Positions 16,739-25,463 of a DNA stretch of 64,000 nucleotides are shown here, in pieces. The stretch comes from Rhodoferax sp. (GTDB lineage Bacteria > Pseudomonadota > Gammaproteobacteria > Burkholderiales > Burkholderiaceae_C), in contig JARLJH010000021.1 in assembly GCA_031291305.1 (NCBI GenBank), forward strand, positions 147,287-211,286. Direction: 5' to 3'. The position numbers were made by a program, and so were the translations under genes. The first letter of the stretch is position 1. Each line of letters opens with the position of its first letter. The notes below the pieces were generated by a model. That model was not told the DNA's origin, ran no database searches, and was given only the letters and a program-made list of their open reading frames with translations.

Positions 16739-17817
16739 CAGAAACCGATCTTTTCTTTGCGCAAGTGCTCGGCCATTTCTTTGGAGCGCCCTTCGCCGCG
16801 CACCAGGTCGAGATAGACCTGAATAGGACTCGCCAGCCAAACACCGCCGACTTGCTGGCGGAACAACAACTCTCCCGCCGACTTCGTCTCGATGATCGCG
16901 AGATTCGCCCCTTCGTTGACGACGCGCGCATCCAACTCAGCCACCGCCGTGTCAGCACCGGCGCTGGACAGCAGCCGAGTCCGCACCTGCGAGATACCGG
17001 ACAGGAATGGACCGTAGCGCTGTGCAGCGGCTTCGTAGCTCACCGCGTAATCAACCTGATTCGCGTCGAAGACTTGGCCAAGCCGCTCGATCAGGGCCTC
17101 TGACTTCACGCTGGGAACGAAATACCGACGCAGCGTTGGTGCGCGCTGTGTAGCAAGGTGTTTGGCCCAGGCGTCGAGCAACGCGCCCGGTTCGCGCAGA
17201 TGGCGCTCCTTGCTCGGCCCCTGCCCGCGGGACACCAACCAGTCGAACCGATCCAACTCACCCAGTACATCCGAGGCAGTGGACGGTGCCACCTGCGCCT
17301 GCTCGGCCACCTCGGTGACGCCAAACCATTCCGTGTAGCTGTCCAGAAGAGCGTGCAGCACTTGGGCGCGCCGTCCGGAAAACAGCGACCGCACCGACCT
17401 TTCCAAGGTCTTCGGAGGCGGCTTGTCGATGTAGATGTAGGCGCCCGAGGCCGGCAGAAACAGGCTTCCGCCGCTGTCGTAGTAGCCGATGCGCTCGGCC
17501 CTGAGCAGTTCCTTCGCACCAGGCGAGAGGGATTCGGCAATGAGCAGGTGCTGTGCGTCGGCATAGCGGCCATGCTGCAGCAACTTGAACTGCCACAATA
17601 CCTGGCGCACATCTCGGGGGAAGACGGTTTTCTTCGCCTCGACCAGTAAGACAATCGATTTGCCGGCAACGCTTAGGTCGATCTTGGCGTCGCGCCGGTC
17701 AGTTGCCGGCGTGGCAGATTCCAGCACGTCCAATTCGGCGTGTACGTCCGGCAGTTCCCGGAGCGACTCCAGGAACTGTTCGATCAGAGCGTGTTCGACG
17801 AGGGGCGACTCGATCAT
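16738..17817 (-). CDS. AbiEi-like regulator/antitoxin with nuclease-like N-terminus and winged helix
   Basis: The product is about 359 residues from ATG 17817, with AGGAAAT 10 nt upstream. The in-frame ATG at 17853 lies upstream of the predicted transcription start, so I rejected it. The N-terminal domain reads KIDLSVAGKSIVLLVEAKK, a PD-(D/E)XK-like Asp...Glu-x-Lys arrangement. A winged helix follows (VTEVAEQAQVAPSTASDVL, near residues 160-185), then an AbiEi-type C-terminal region ending with VWLASPIQVYLDL. AbiEi proteins neutralise the nucleotidyltransferase partner and repress their own promoter by binding inverted repeats. A perfect inverted repeat just upstream (17878-17903) fits that. 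First gene of the defence block. Confidence 0.72.
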   Translation of the reverse strand: MIESPLVEHALIEQFLESLRELPDVHAELDVLESATPATDRRDAKIDLSVAGKSIVLLVEAKKTVFPRDVRQVLWQFKLLQHGRYADAQHLLIAESLSPGAKELLRAERIGYYDSGGSLFLPASGAYIYIDKPPPKTLERSVRSLFSGRRAQVLHALLDSYTEWFGVTEVAEQAQVAPSTASDVLGELDRFDWLVSRGQGPSKERHLREPGALLDAWAKHLATQRAPTLRRYFVPSVKSEALIERLGQVFDANQVDYAVSYEAAAQRYGPFLSGISQVRTRLLSSAGADTAVAELDARVVNEGANLAIIETKSAGELLFRQQVGGVWLASPIQVYLDLVRGEGRSKEMAEHLRKEKIGF

Positions 17818-17843
17818 GACAGCAGTTATTTCCTGAACAGCGA

Positions 17844-17872
17844 ATAATGGCATTATACCGAAAATTTGTCAA
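17844..17872 (-). promoter_or_regulatory. predicted sigma70 promoter of the defence operon
   Basis: On the minus strand TTGACA (17872-17867) is followed after exactly 17 nt by CATTAT (17849-17844). A better-looking TATAAT lies at 17857-17852 but has no good -35 at 17 nt. Either choice starts the RNA near 17837-17845, about 20 nt before the AbiEi-like ATG at 17817. No other convincing promoter was seen inside the block down to 6800. Confidence 0.5.
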
Positions 17873-17877
17873 AGATG

Positions 17878-17903
17878 CGATATTCGCTGGTCAGCGAATA
17901 TCG
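17878..17903. promoter_or_regulatory. perfect inverted repeat, likely operator for the AbiEi-like protein
   Basis: Two 12-bp arms, CGATATTCGCTG and CAGCGAATATCG, are separated by 2 bp. The repeat lies just upstream of the predicted -35. A third half copy, CAGCGAATA, sits at 17838-17846 over the predicted -10 and transcription start. A protein that binds all three could block RNA polymerase, which fits AbiEi-type autorepression. Confidence 0.6.
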
Positions 17904-17935
17904 ACCACTGACCGTGGAAATGCACGCTGCTGTAG

Positions 17936-18080
17936 TATGCCGAACAGCTGCACCGAGGACATGCCGACAAGACCCGCGTGCGCATCATCGACTTCATCGA
18001 TGCTCGCTACACGCCCCCGCTGTGCATGTGAGACGGACACCAGCTCGGCTATCAGGCCATAGGCTACCGCGTTCGGCCAC
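17936..18080 (+). pseudogene. remnant of a helicase C-terminus
   Basis: One frame reads YAEQLHRGHADKTRVRIIDF and then IDAR, followed by an in-frame TGA at 18029-18031 and, beyond it, GHQLGYQAIGYRVR. This resembles the end of DEAD/SNF2-type helicase proteins of restriction-like systems (a G/E-LHR block, a V-x-I-x-D-Y/F-V/I-D block, then GY-x-x-x-GY). The upstream part is missing and a TAG lies directly before the fragment. The fragment runs away from the defence operon, on the plus strand. It is probably debris from an earlier defence cargo. Confidence 0.5.
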
Positions 18081-18398
18081 CTCGGTCAGTGACGATCTGG
18101 GCTTCGACGTGGCGTCGATAGACTAGACGAGGACTGGTATACGCAAAACCGGCGTGAAATGAATTTTGTAGCGAGCAGACCCTCTACTTGCATTTCCACA
18201 GGCGCACGACACCCAGGCGTCGGCTTCGTTTGCGACTCTTGATGGAATGCGGCGGGATAATGTGAAACTCTGTCGGGGTACCGTTGAACTCTTGCTATTT
18301 CTACCCGCAGTCAAATGGGTAGCTAAATGGGTAGCTAGATCGAAAATATCGCCATAAATTTCATATTTATTAATATAGATCAACAACATATAAAAAAC
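18081..18398. other. 318-base non-coding junction between mobile and core DNA
   Basis: No convincing gene is present. An 88-codon minus-strand frame (18123-18389) starts in AT-rich DNA without a ribosome site and matches nothing I recognise. The last 100 bases are strongly AT-rich and contain a tandem 12-base repeat (18313-18336). No tRNA gene is visible. This is the likely zone where the accessory region ends, since xthA and all later genes look chromosomal. Confidence 0.4.
18313..18336. repeat. tandem direct repeat, two 12-bp copies
   Basis: AAATGGGTAGCT occurs twice head to tail, directly before an AT-rich stretch and 60 bases before xthA. It could be a recombination or att-site feature or a regulatory site; the sequence alone does not decide. 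Confidence 0.55.
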
Positions 18399-19235
18399 AT
18401 GAAACTCGCTACCTGGAACGTCAATTCACTCACCGTGCGTCTGCCACAAGTGCTGGACTGGCTGCAGGCCAACCCGGTGGATGTGCTGGCGCTGCAAGAG
18501 CTGAAGATGACGGACGACAAGTTTCCGCATGCAGCCTTTGCCCAGGCGGGCTACAGTGCCCAGTGCTTCGGCCAGAAAACTTACAACGGCGTGGCCCTGC
18601 TGTCGCGCACGCCCGCCACCGACGTGGTGAAGAACATTCCCGGCTTTGACGACGACATGGCGCGGGTCATCAGCGCGACCTTCCCCCTGGGGGACGCAAC
18701 ACATGATCACTCTGTTAGTAATAGCACATTGCCCAGTTCAAATAAGGGCTTGCGGGTGATTTGCGCCTATTTTCCAAATGGCCAAGAGCCCGGTAGCGAC
18801 AAGTTCGAGTACAAGCTGGCCTGGCTCGACGGCCTGCGCGCCTGGTTACGCGCCGAGCTGTTGACCCACCCAAACTTGGTGCTGATGGGTGACTTCAACA
18901 TCACCTTTGACGACGCCGATGTATGGGACCCCGAGGGCATGCGCGACCAGATCCATTGCACCGACGAAGAGCGCTACCACCTGCAGGCGCTGATCGCGCT
19001 GGGCCTGGCGGACGCACACCGCATGTTTGCCCAGCCACCCAAAAGCTACTCCTGGTGGGACTACCGCGACATGGCTTTCCGGCGCAACCGCGGCATGCGC
19101 ATTGACCATATTCTGGTCAGCCAGGCGCTCCAGCCAGCGGTGCGTTCGTGCCTCATCGACAAAGCACCTCGCAAAAATGAGCGCCCCAGCGACCACGCGC
19201 CTGTGGTGGTGGAGCTTGATACAAAAGCAGATTGA
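18399..19235 (+). CDS. xthA: exonuclease III (AP endonuclease)
   Basis: The product is 278 residues of the endonuclease/exonuclease/phosphatase family. Visible motifs are TWNVNSLTVRLPQVLDWL, the catalytic LQELK (metal-binding Glu), LMGDFNI, and RIDHILVS with SDHAPVVVEL at the end (catalytic Asp-His pair). It repairs abasic sites and removes 3' blocks in base excision repair. An insertion of about 20 residues (around DHSVSNSTLPSSNKG) coincides with a copy of a short interspersed repeat (18713-18757). The ATG follows a very AT-rich leader without a Shine-Dalgarno sequence. It is the first clear core gene after the accessory region. Confidence 0.93.
   Translation: MKLATWNVNSLTVRLPQVLDWLQANPVDVLALQELKMTDDKFPHAAFAQAGYSAQCFGQKTYNGVALLSRTPATDVVKNIPGFDDDMARVISATFPLGDATHDHSVSNSTLPSSNKGLRVICAYFPNGQEPGSDKFEYKLAWLDGLRAWLRAELLTHPNLVLMGDFNITFDDADVWDPEGMRDQIHCTDEERYHLQALIALGLADAHRMFAQPPKSYSWWDYRDMAFRRNRGMRIDHILVSQALQPAVRSCLIDKAPRKNERPSDHAPVVVELDTKAD
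18713..18757 (+). repeat. short interspersed repeat copy inside xthA
   Basis: The segment contains GTAATAGCACATTGCCCAG and then CAAATAAGGGCT, resembling the copies at 49639, 51065, 44634 and 45965. It reads through in frame as SVSNSTLPSSNKGLRVI and lies where exonuclease III relatives, as I recall them, have no insertion. Confidence 0.45.
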
Positions 19236-19295
19236 ACGGCTGGACGCAAGGCCATTCGGATTGGCGCAATGCCAAGCTGCGTTATATTAATAACC

Positions 19296-19306
19296 AATGA
19301 GTCATT
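19296..19306. promoter_or_regulatory. palindrome upstream of tetR, candidate repressor operator
   Basis: AATGAGTCATT is a perfect 11-bp palindrome ending 11 bases before the tetR ATG, within AT-rich promoter-like sequence. TetR-type repressors commonly bind such sites at their own promoters. Confidence 0.45.
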
Positions 19307-19317
19307 AATTTATACCC

Positions 19318-20025
19318 ATGCCTTTCGACGCCTTTACTCACCCGACCGATGCTAACGCCCGCCGAGCGCGACGCAAAGATGCGCGGCCTGGCGAATTGCT
19401 AGCTGCCGCGCTTGATCTGTTCGTCGAAAAAGGCTATGCCGCGACCCGCGTTGAAGAGGTTGCCACCCGTGCTGGCGTGTCCAAAGGCACCTTGTTCCTC
19501 TATTTTCCCAGCAAGGAAGAACTCTTCAAGTCCGTGGTGCGAGAGCATATTTCCGGACACTTTGCGACCTGGAGTGAAGAAATTGAACAGTTTGACGGCA
19601 GTTCGCAAGACATGTTGCGCGACTGCCTGCAAAGTTGGTGGGAGCATATCGGCGCCACCAAAGCCTCTGGCATTCCCAAGCTGATGATGAGTGAGGCACG
19701 CAACTTTCCCGAGCTTGGTGCTTTCTACCGGCAAGAGGTGGTGCAGCCTGGCAGCGCGCTGGTGGCGCGCATCCTGCAACGTGGCATAACACGCGGTGAA
19801 TTCCGCCCCATGGACCTCGAGTACGGCGTCTACATGGTGCTGGCTCCCTTGCTGTTTTTGTCCATGTGGATGCACTCGCTGGAAGCCTGCGGTGACCCGA
19901 CAACGCGCATTGAACCTGAAAAATATCTATCCACACAGCTGGACATGCTGCTGTATGGCTTTAGCGCGGGCAGCACCGCCCCTGACGACACACCCCATTT
20001 GAAACTGGAGCAATCAACCCAATGA
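19318..20025 (+). CDS. TetR-family repressor of an RND efflux operon
   Basis: The product is 235 residues. The N-terminal helix-turn-helix is typical: GELLAAALDLFVEKGYAATR, then VEEVATRAGVSKGTLFLYFP and SKEELFKSVV. The C-terminal ligand-binding part resembles the TetR_C domain seen with RND pump regulators, with hydrophobic helices near residues 165-185. The stop overlaps the adaptor start (ATGA at 20022-20025), so all three genes form one operon controlled by their own repressor. The ligand is not readable from the sequence. Confidence 0.88.
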   Translation: MPFDAFTHPTDANARRARRKDARPGELLAAALDLFVEKGYAATRVEEVATRAGVSKGTLFLYFPSKEELFKSVVREHISGHFATWSEEIEQFDGSSQDMLRDCLQSWWEHIGATKASGIPKLMMSEARNFPELGAFYRQEVVQPGSALVARILQRGITRGEFRPMDLEYGVYMVLAPLLFLSMWMHSLEACGDPTTRIEPEKYLSTQLDMLLYGFSAGSTAPDDTPHLKLEQSTQ

Positions 20026-21164
20026 AACCCTGGCTCAAATGGACGGTTGCTGGCCTGGTGATCGCTGCGATGGTGGCCGGCACGCTGCGCACGTTATCGG
20101 CCCGCAAAGACAAGCAGGCGGCGCTGGAGGCGCAGCAGATTGCTCAAAAAACCCAGGTCTCGATTGATCTGTTTCCGGCTGACCTGATTATGGTGACCAC
20201 GCGCAAGCTACCGCTCAACGTGGCCATTTCCGGCACCATCAACGCTGTCAACACCGCCATGGTCAAGGCCCGTGTGGCGGGCGAGCTGCTGGGTCTGAAA
20301 GTGCGTGAGGGTGATCGGGTGCGGGCGGGCCAGGTACTCGGGCAGATCGACCCATCTGACTCCGACGCACGGCTGCGTCAGTCGCGCCAACAGGCGCTGG
20401 CCGCTAAGGCACAGGTTGACATCGCCCAACGCACCCACGACAACAATGTGGCGCTGACGGCCCAAGGCTTTATATCCAATACGGCGCTGGTTTCATCGCT
20501 GGCCAACCTAACAGCGGCACAAGCCAATTACGCTGCAGCTCAATCTGCCGCTGACATATCTGCCAAGGGACTGAGTGACACCCTGCTGCGCACACCGATC
20601 AGCGGCTTTGTGTCGCAACGTCTGGCGCAACCGGGCGAGCGCCTGGCTATCGACACAAAGGTACTGGAAATCGTTGATTTGAGCCAACTGGAGATGCAGG
20701 CAGAGCTCAGCAGTGCCGACGCTCTGCAGGTCAAGGTTGGGCAAAAGGCACAGTTGCATGTCACCGGGCTGGCGCAGGGGGTATCAGCCAGTGTGGCACG
20801 CATCAATCCGAGTACGTCGGTGGGTAGCCGCGCCGTGTTGGTGTACCTGTCCATTGCCCCCGATACCACTTTGCGCGACGGCCTTTTTGCCGAAGGCCTG
20901 CTTGCCATCGGCACACTCAACACCTTAACCGTACCCTTGAACGCCGTACGCACCGACAAACCCCGGCCTTATGTGCAGGTCGTCAAAGGTGATCAGGTAC
21001 AGCATCTGGATGTCACGATGGGCCCGCGCAGCGAGGTGGACGGACAGACGCTGGTCAGCATCAGTGGGGTGCCAGAGGGTGCCACGGTCATTTCCGGCAC
21101 AGTGGGCATTCTGCGTGAAGGCACACTGGTCAAGCTAGCCACCGCAGCACCGGGGGCACCTTGA
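20022..21164 (+). CDS. RND efflux periplasmic adaptor (HlyD/MFP family)
   Basis: The product is 380 residues with one N-terminal membrane anchor (about 7-25). The biotinyl-lipoyl-like half motifs are visible (MVKARVAGELLGLKVREGDR and DTLLRTPISGFVSQRLAQPG), separated by a coiled hairpin rich in Ala and Gln (about 100-170). Beta-barrel and membrane-proximal domains follow. It links the inner-membrane pump encoded next to an outer-membrane TolC-type channel, perhaps the one at 25464. It ends directly before the pump ATG. Confidence 0.9.
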   Translation: MKPWLKWTVAGLVIAAMVAGTLRTLSARKDKQAALEAQQIAQKTQVSIDLFPADLIMVTTRKLPLNVAISGTINAVNTAMVKARVAGELLGLKVREGDRVRAGQVLGQIDPSDSDARLRQSRQQALAAKAQVDIAQRTHDNNVALTAQGFISNTALVSSLANLTAAQANYAAAQSAADISAKGLSDTLLRTPISGFVSQRLAQPGERLAIDTKVLEIVDLSQLEMQAELSSADALQVKVGQKAQLHVTGLAQGVSASVARINPSTSVGSRAVLVYLSIAPDTTLRDGLFAEGLLAIGTLNTLTVPLNAVRTDKPRPYVQVVKGDQVQHLDVTMGPRSEVDGQTLVSISGVPEGATVISGTVGILREGTLVKLATAAPGAP

Positions 21165-24100
21165 ATGTGGTTTACCCGAGTCAGCCTGAACAACCCGGTT
21201 TTTGCCACCATGGTGATGCTGGCCCTGGTGGTGCTGGGCCTGTTTTCCATACAGCGTTTGCAAGTGGACCAGTTTCCCAACATCGACTACCCCATCGTGG
21301 TGGTCAGTACAGATTACCCCGGCGCGTCGCCAGAAATTGTTGAGAGTGAAGTCACCAAGAAAATTGAGGAAGGCGTCAACGCCATTGCCGGCATCAACGC
21401 GCTGACCTCGCGCTCGTATGAAGGTCAGTCGGTCGTGATCATCGAATTTTCTCTGAACATCGACGGTCGCAAAGCCGCCGAAGACGTGCGCGAGAAGGTG
21501 GCTTCGATCCGGCCGCTGTTGCGCACCGAGGTCAAGGAGCCGAGCGTGCTGCGCTTTGATCCGTCAAGCAAGCCCATCTGGTCCGTCGCAGTGCGGCCCG
21601 ACGACAGCGTGCAGGGACAGGCCATGAGCCCGGTGGAACTGACTAACTGGGCCGAACAGGTGTTCAAAAAACGCCTGGAAAACGTACGCGGTGTTGGTTC
21701 TGTGACCTTGGTTGGCGGCAGTGCCCGTGAAATCAACATTTATTTGAACCCGCAGGCACTCGAAGCCTTTGGCATCACGCCGGACCAGGTTGCCAATGCG
21801 GTAGCCAATGAGAATCAGGACTACCCCGCAGGCAACATCCGATCGATGGATCAGGACCGTGTCATCCAGATTGCCGCCCGCATCAAGCGCCCAGAGGACT
21901 TCGGGCGCATCATCATCACACGCAAGAACGGCGCGCCTGTGCGTGTCGATCAGGTCGCCAAAGTCACCGATGGTGCGCAGGAGATCGAAAGCCTGGCGCT
22001 CTACAACGGCAAACGCACCTTGCTGCTCAATGTGCAAAAGGCGCAGGATGAAAACACCATTGCGGTGGTGGATAGCCTGCAGCAAACACTGCAAACCATC
22101 CGGACGCAGCTGCCACCTGGCGTGAAACTGGCCGAGATCACTGATAAGTCCAGACAGATCCGTGTGTCGGTCAACAATGTGCGCGAAACGCTGTTGGAAG
22201 GTGCGGCGCTGACCGTGCTGATCGTCTTCTTGTTTCTCAACTCGTGGCGCTCCACCATCATCACCGGCCTGACGCTGCCGATTGCGCTCATTGGCACGTT
22301 CTTCTTCATGAATCTGCTGGGCTTCACCATCAACATGATCACCATGATGGCGCTGAGTCTGTGTGTTGGCTTGTTGATTGACGACGCCATCGTGGTACGT
22401 GAAAACATCGTTCGCCATGTGCAGATGGGAAAGGGCCCCTTTCAGGCGGCCATGGATGGCACGCAGGAGATTGGTCTGGCGGTGTTTGCCACCACCTTGT
22501 CCATCGTTGCAGTGTTTTTGCCGATCGGCTTCATGGGCGGCATCATTGGCAAGTTTTTCCATGAGTTTGGCCTGACGATTGTGGCGGCGGTGCTGATCTC
22601 GATGTTTGTCAGCTTCACACTGGACCCGATGCTGTCGAGCATCTGGCATGACCCCAGCATTGAAGCGCACGGCAAGCGCCATGCGCCGGTGTCTTTTTAC
22701 GACCGCACCATTGGTCGCATCACCGGCCTGTTTGACCAGGCTACCGACAGTCTGGTCGAACTTTACCAAAGCATTCTGCGCCGGGCGCTCCGATACAAAC
22801 TTGCCACCCTTGGCCTGGCGTTGTTGATCTTTGGTACCAGTATCGCCATGGTGCCCCTGCTAGGCACAGAGTTTGTTCCCAAGTCAGATTTTTCTGAAAC
22901 CAGTCTGACTTTCAACACGCCGGTGGGTTCGTCGCTGGAGGTTACCGAGGAACGTGCGCATGAGGTGGAAGCCATCATTCGCGCCCTCCCCGAGGTGAAT
23001 TACACCTTGACCACCATCAACACAGACGATTCGCGGGGCAAAATTTACGCCAATATCTACATCCGATTGGTGGAGCGCCACTTGCGTACCCGCAGTCTGG
23101 AGGACTTGGGCACCCTGCTGCGCCAACGCCTGCGCCAAGTACCCGGCATCAGCGTCACCCATGTGGGTCTTCTCGACCCGGTGGGCGGGCAAAAACAGGT
23201 CTTGTTTTCTATCCAGGGTGCCGACATGGGCGAGTTGTCGCGATTAAACACTCTGGCACTTGAGAAGATCAAGACAGTGCCGGGTCTGGTGGACCTGGAT
23301 TCAAGCCTCAAGCCCGACAAGCCAACGCTGGACGTGCAGGTCAACCGCGAGGCAGCGTCCGACCTGGGACTCAGCGTGGCTCAGATTGGCAACGCCTTGC
23401 GCACGTTGGTGGCCGGGCAGACTGTGGGCAATTGGCGCGCGCCCGATGACCAGACCTACGACGTGAACGTGCGCCTGTCGCCACAAGCCCGCAATCAGCC
23501 AGCAGACTTGAACAACCTACCCTTTGCGCTGGGCAACAACGCCGACGGCAGCGCACGCGTGGTGCGCCTGAGTCAGGTGGCCCGGGTGGTCGAGTCCACC
23601 GGCTCCAACCAGATCAACCGACGTGACATGACGCACGAAGTGGCCATCTCTGGCAATACCTCCGGCCGCTCGGTCGGTGAAGTGTCTGCCGACATCAAGG
23701 TGGCCATGGACAGCATCGCTATGCCGCCGGGCTACAGCTACAAGTTCAACGGCTCCACCAAAGATATGGCCGAAGCCTTTGGCTACGCGGTGTCAGCGCT
23801 GGCGCTGGCCATCATCTTCATTTACATGATTCTTGCCAGCCAGTTCAAGAGCTTTTTTCAGCCACTGGCGCTGATGACGGCGCTGCCGCTGACCCTGATC
23901 GGCGTGGTGCTGGCGTTGATGATGTTCAACTCTGCGCTATCGCTGTTTTCAGTCATCGGGTTTGTGATGCTGATGGGTCTGGTCACCAAAAACGCCATTC
24001 TGCTGGTGGATTTTGCTATTCGCGCGCGTGAATCCACGATGGATGTTGACGGCAACACCGTGCCCGGCCTGTCACGCGTTGATGCCCTGCTGATGGCAGC

Positions 24101-24338
24101 GCGCGTGCGCCTGCGCCCCATTCTGATGACCACTTTGGCGATGATTTTCGGCATGGTGCCACTGGCGTTTGCCCTGTCAGAAGGCTCGGAGATGCGCGCC
24201 CCCATGGGACAGGCTGTCATTGGCGGGGTCATCACATCCTCTCTGCTGACCCTGGTGGTGGTGCCGGTGATGTACTGCTACATGGACGATCTGGCGCAAT
24301 GGTTGCGCAAAACACTGGGCCCCAAGCGTGCCAGGTAA
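21165..24338 (+). CDS. RND-family efflux pump, inner-membrane transporter
   Basis: The product is 1057 residues, the usual length for AcrB/MexB-type HAE1 pumps. It starts [20 protein letters not shown] with TM1, then a porter domain, then TM2-6 from about residue 345, including the [16 protein letters not shown] segment of TM4 with its proton-relay aspartates. The second half repeats the pattern (TM7 near 535, TM8-12 from about 870). The TM10 Lys is seen in [16 protein letters not shown]. It expels toxic compounds using proton flow. Substrate is unknown. The gene abuts the adaptor gene and a repressor, a standard drug-efflux operon. Confidence 0.93.
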   Translation: MWFTRVSLNNPVFATMVMLALVVLGLFSIQRLQVDQFPNIDYPIVVVSTDYPGASPEIVESEVTKKIEEGVNAIAGINALTSRSYEGQSVVIIEFSLNIDGRKAAEDVREKVASIRPLLRTEVKEPSVLRFDPSSKPIWSVAVRPDDSVQGQAMSPVELTNWAEQVFKKRLENVRGVGSVTLVGGSAREINIYLNPQALEAFGITPDQVANAVANENQDYPAGNIRSMDQDRVIQIAARIKRPEDFGRIIITRKNGAPVRVDQVAKVTDGAQEIESLALYNGKRTLLLNVQKAQDENTIAVVDSLQQTLQTIRTQLPPGVKLAEITDKSRQIRVSVNNVRETLLEGAALTVLIVFLFLNSWRSTIITGLTLPIALIGTFFFMNLLGFTINMITMMALSLCVGLLIDDAIVVRENIVRHVQMGKGPFQAAMDGTQEIGLAVFATTLSIVAVFLPIGFMGGIIGKFFHEFGLTIVAAVLISMFVSFTLDPMLSSIWHDPSIEAHGKRHAPVSFYDRTIGRITGLFDQATDSLVELYQSILRRALRYKLATLGLALLIFGTSIAMVPLLGTEFVPKSDFSETSLTFNTPVGSSLEVTEERAHEVEAIIRALPEVNYTLTTINTDDSRGKIYANIYIRLVERHLRTRSLEDLGTLLRQRLRQVPGISVTHVGLLDPVGGQKQVLFSIQGADMGELSRLNTLALEKIKTVPGLVDLDSSLKPDKPTLDVQVNREAASDLGLSVAQIGNALRTLVAGQTVGNWRAPDDQTYDVNVRLSPQARNQPADLNNLPFALGNNADGSARVVRLSQVARVVESTGSNQINRRDMTHEVAISGNTSGRSVGEVSADIKVAMDSIAMPPGYSYKFNGSTKDMAEAFGYAVSALALAIIFIYMILASQFKSFFQPLALMTALPLTLIGVVLALMMFNSALSLFSVIGFVMLMGLVTKNAILLVDFAIRARESTMDVDGNTVPGLSRVDALLMAARVRLRPILMTTLAMIFGMVPLAFALSEGSEMRAPMGQAVIGGVITSSLLTLVVVPVMYCYMDDLAQWLRKTLGPKRAR

Positions 24339-24431
24339 ATCCCGGTAAAGCCAACGAACATCACCCGGCCTTGACCTGCTTGCCCGTTAAAATCAACATC
24401 GACAACACATCCATCCCCCACGGAGTACACA

Positions 24432-25094
24432 ATGAATTTGCACAATGTAGAACAAGCTCGTTTTAACATGATCGAGCAACAGGTCCGCCCTTGGGATGTA
24501 GCCGATGCGGTAGTGCTACAACTGCTGTCCGACGTGAAACGTGAAGACTTTGTGCCCTCCAACTACAAAGCCATGGCATTTGCCGACATGGCCATCCCGT
24601 TGCCTGGCCAGCAGGTCATGCTGGCACCACGACTGCAAGCCCGCCTGCTGCAAGACGCAGCCGTGCAGCCCACCGACAAGGTGCTGGAGATTGGCACTGG
24701 CAGTGGCTTTACCACGGCCCTGCTAGCACACCAGGCCCAGCGCGTCATCTCGCTCGAAATCAACCCCGAACTGGCCGATCTGGCGCGCGCCAACCTGCAG
24801 CGCGCCAACATCCAAAATGCCGAAGTACGTTGTACCGACGGCGCCCAAGGCGCCGCTGCCGAAGCGCCTTTTGACGTGATCCTGCTGGGTGGCTCGGTAG
24901 CCGAAGTGCCGCAAACCCTGCTGGCTCAGCTCAAGGTAGGTGGCCGCTTGGTGGCCATTGTGGGTAACGAGCCCATCATGCACGCCACGGTCATCACCCG
25001 CACCAGTGATACAAATTTCAAAAGCAGCGAAAAGTGGGACGACAACGCTCCGCGCCTGCTGAATTTCCCTCAACCTTCTTCTTTCAAATTTTGA
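24432..25094 (+). CDS. pcm: protein-L-isoaspartate O-methyltransferase
   Basis: The product is 220 residues, of normal size. SAM-binding motif I is clear (KVLEIGTGSGFTTALLA), preceded by the family segment around FVPSNYKAMAFADMAIPL and PGQQVMLAPRLQARLLQ, and followed by FDVILLGGSVAEVPQTLL. The enzyme repairs isoaspartyl residues in aged proteins. Many betaproteobacteria carry this gene next to a rhodanese and a TolC-type channel, as here. GGAG precedes the ATG. Confidence 0.88.
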   Translation: MNLHNVEQARFNMIEQQVRPWDVADAVVLQLLSDVKREDFVPSNYKAMAFADMAIPLPGQQVMLAPRLQARLLQDAAVQPTDKVLEIGTGSGFTTALLAHQAQRVISLEINPELADLARANLQRANIQNAEVRCTDGAQGAAAEAPFDVILLGGSVAEVPQTLLAQLKVGGRLVAIVGNEPIMHATVITRTSDTNFKSSEKWDDNAPRLLNFPQPSSFKF

Positions 25095-25096
25095 CG

Positions 25097-25438
25097 ATGA
25101 TTACCCAAATACGTCCCTCACAACTCGCAACCTGGCTGGAGTCTGTCAAAGAGTTTGGCACCCCAGCCGTGCTGGACGTGCGTGAACCCTACGAGCTGAG
25201 CGTGGCCAGCATCAAGGCCAATGGTTTCGAACTGATCACCATTCCCATGGGTGTGATCCCGCCCCGGCTGAACGAACTCAAACCCAGCCAACCGATTGCC
25301 TGCATCTGCCACCACGGCGGACGCAGCATGCAGGTAGCTTCGTTCTTGAAGGCGCGCGGTTTCGAGCACGTGGCCAACATCGCCGGTGGCATCAATGCCT
25401 GGGCAGCCGAACTTGACCCGACGGTGCCGCGTTACTGA
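25097..25438 (+). CDS. rhodanese-like sulfurtransferase domain protein
   Basis: The product is 113 residues from ATG 25097, two bases after the pcm stop; an earlier in-frame start would overlap pcm. It is a single rhodanese domain, with LDVREPYEL at the N-terminal half and the active-site loop CHHGGRSMQVASFL, where Cys is followed by HHGGRS as in GlpE-type proteins. GINAWAAELDPTVPRY closes the domain. It probably transfers sulfur or acts in sulfide or cyanide metabolism; the partner is unknown. Confidence 0.85.
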   Translation: MITQIRPSQLATWLESVKEFGTPAVLDVREPYELSVASIKANGFELITIPMGVIPPRLNELKPSQPIACICHHGGRSMQVASFLKARGFEHVANIAGGINAWAAELDPTVPRY

Positions 25439-25463
25439 TATTCACTCTACAAATCGTCACACC

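Noticed and set aside
17817-17853. ATG 17853 as the start of the AbiEi-like gene
   Set aside because: That ATG overlaps a TATAAT hexamer and lies upstream of the predicted RNA start; ATG 17817 has a proper AGGAAAT site.
18123-18389. 88-codon minus-strand frame before xthA
   Set aside because: Starts in AT-rich DNA with no ribosome site, crosses the tandem repeat, and matches nothing I recognise.
21564-22769. 401-codon minus-strand open frame within the RND pump gene
   Set aside because: Antisense shadow rich in His, Gln and Arg; the pump is unbroken in the plus frame.
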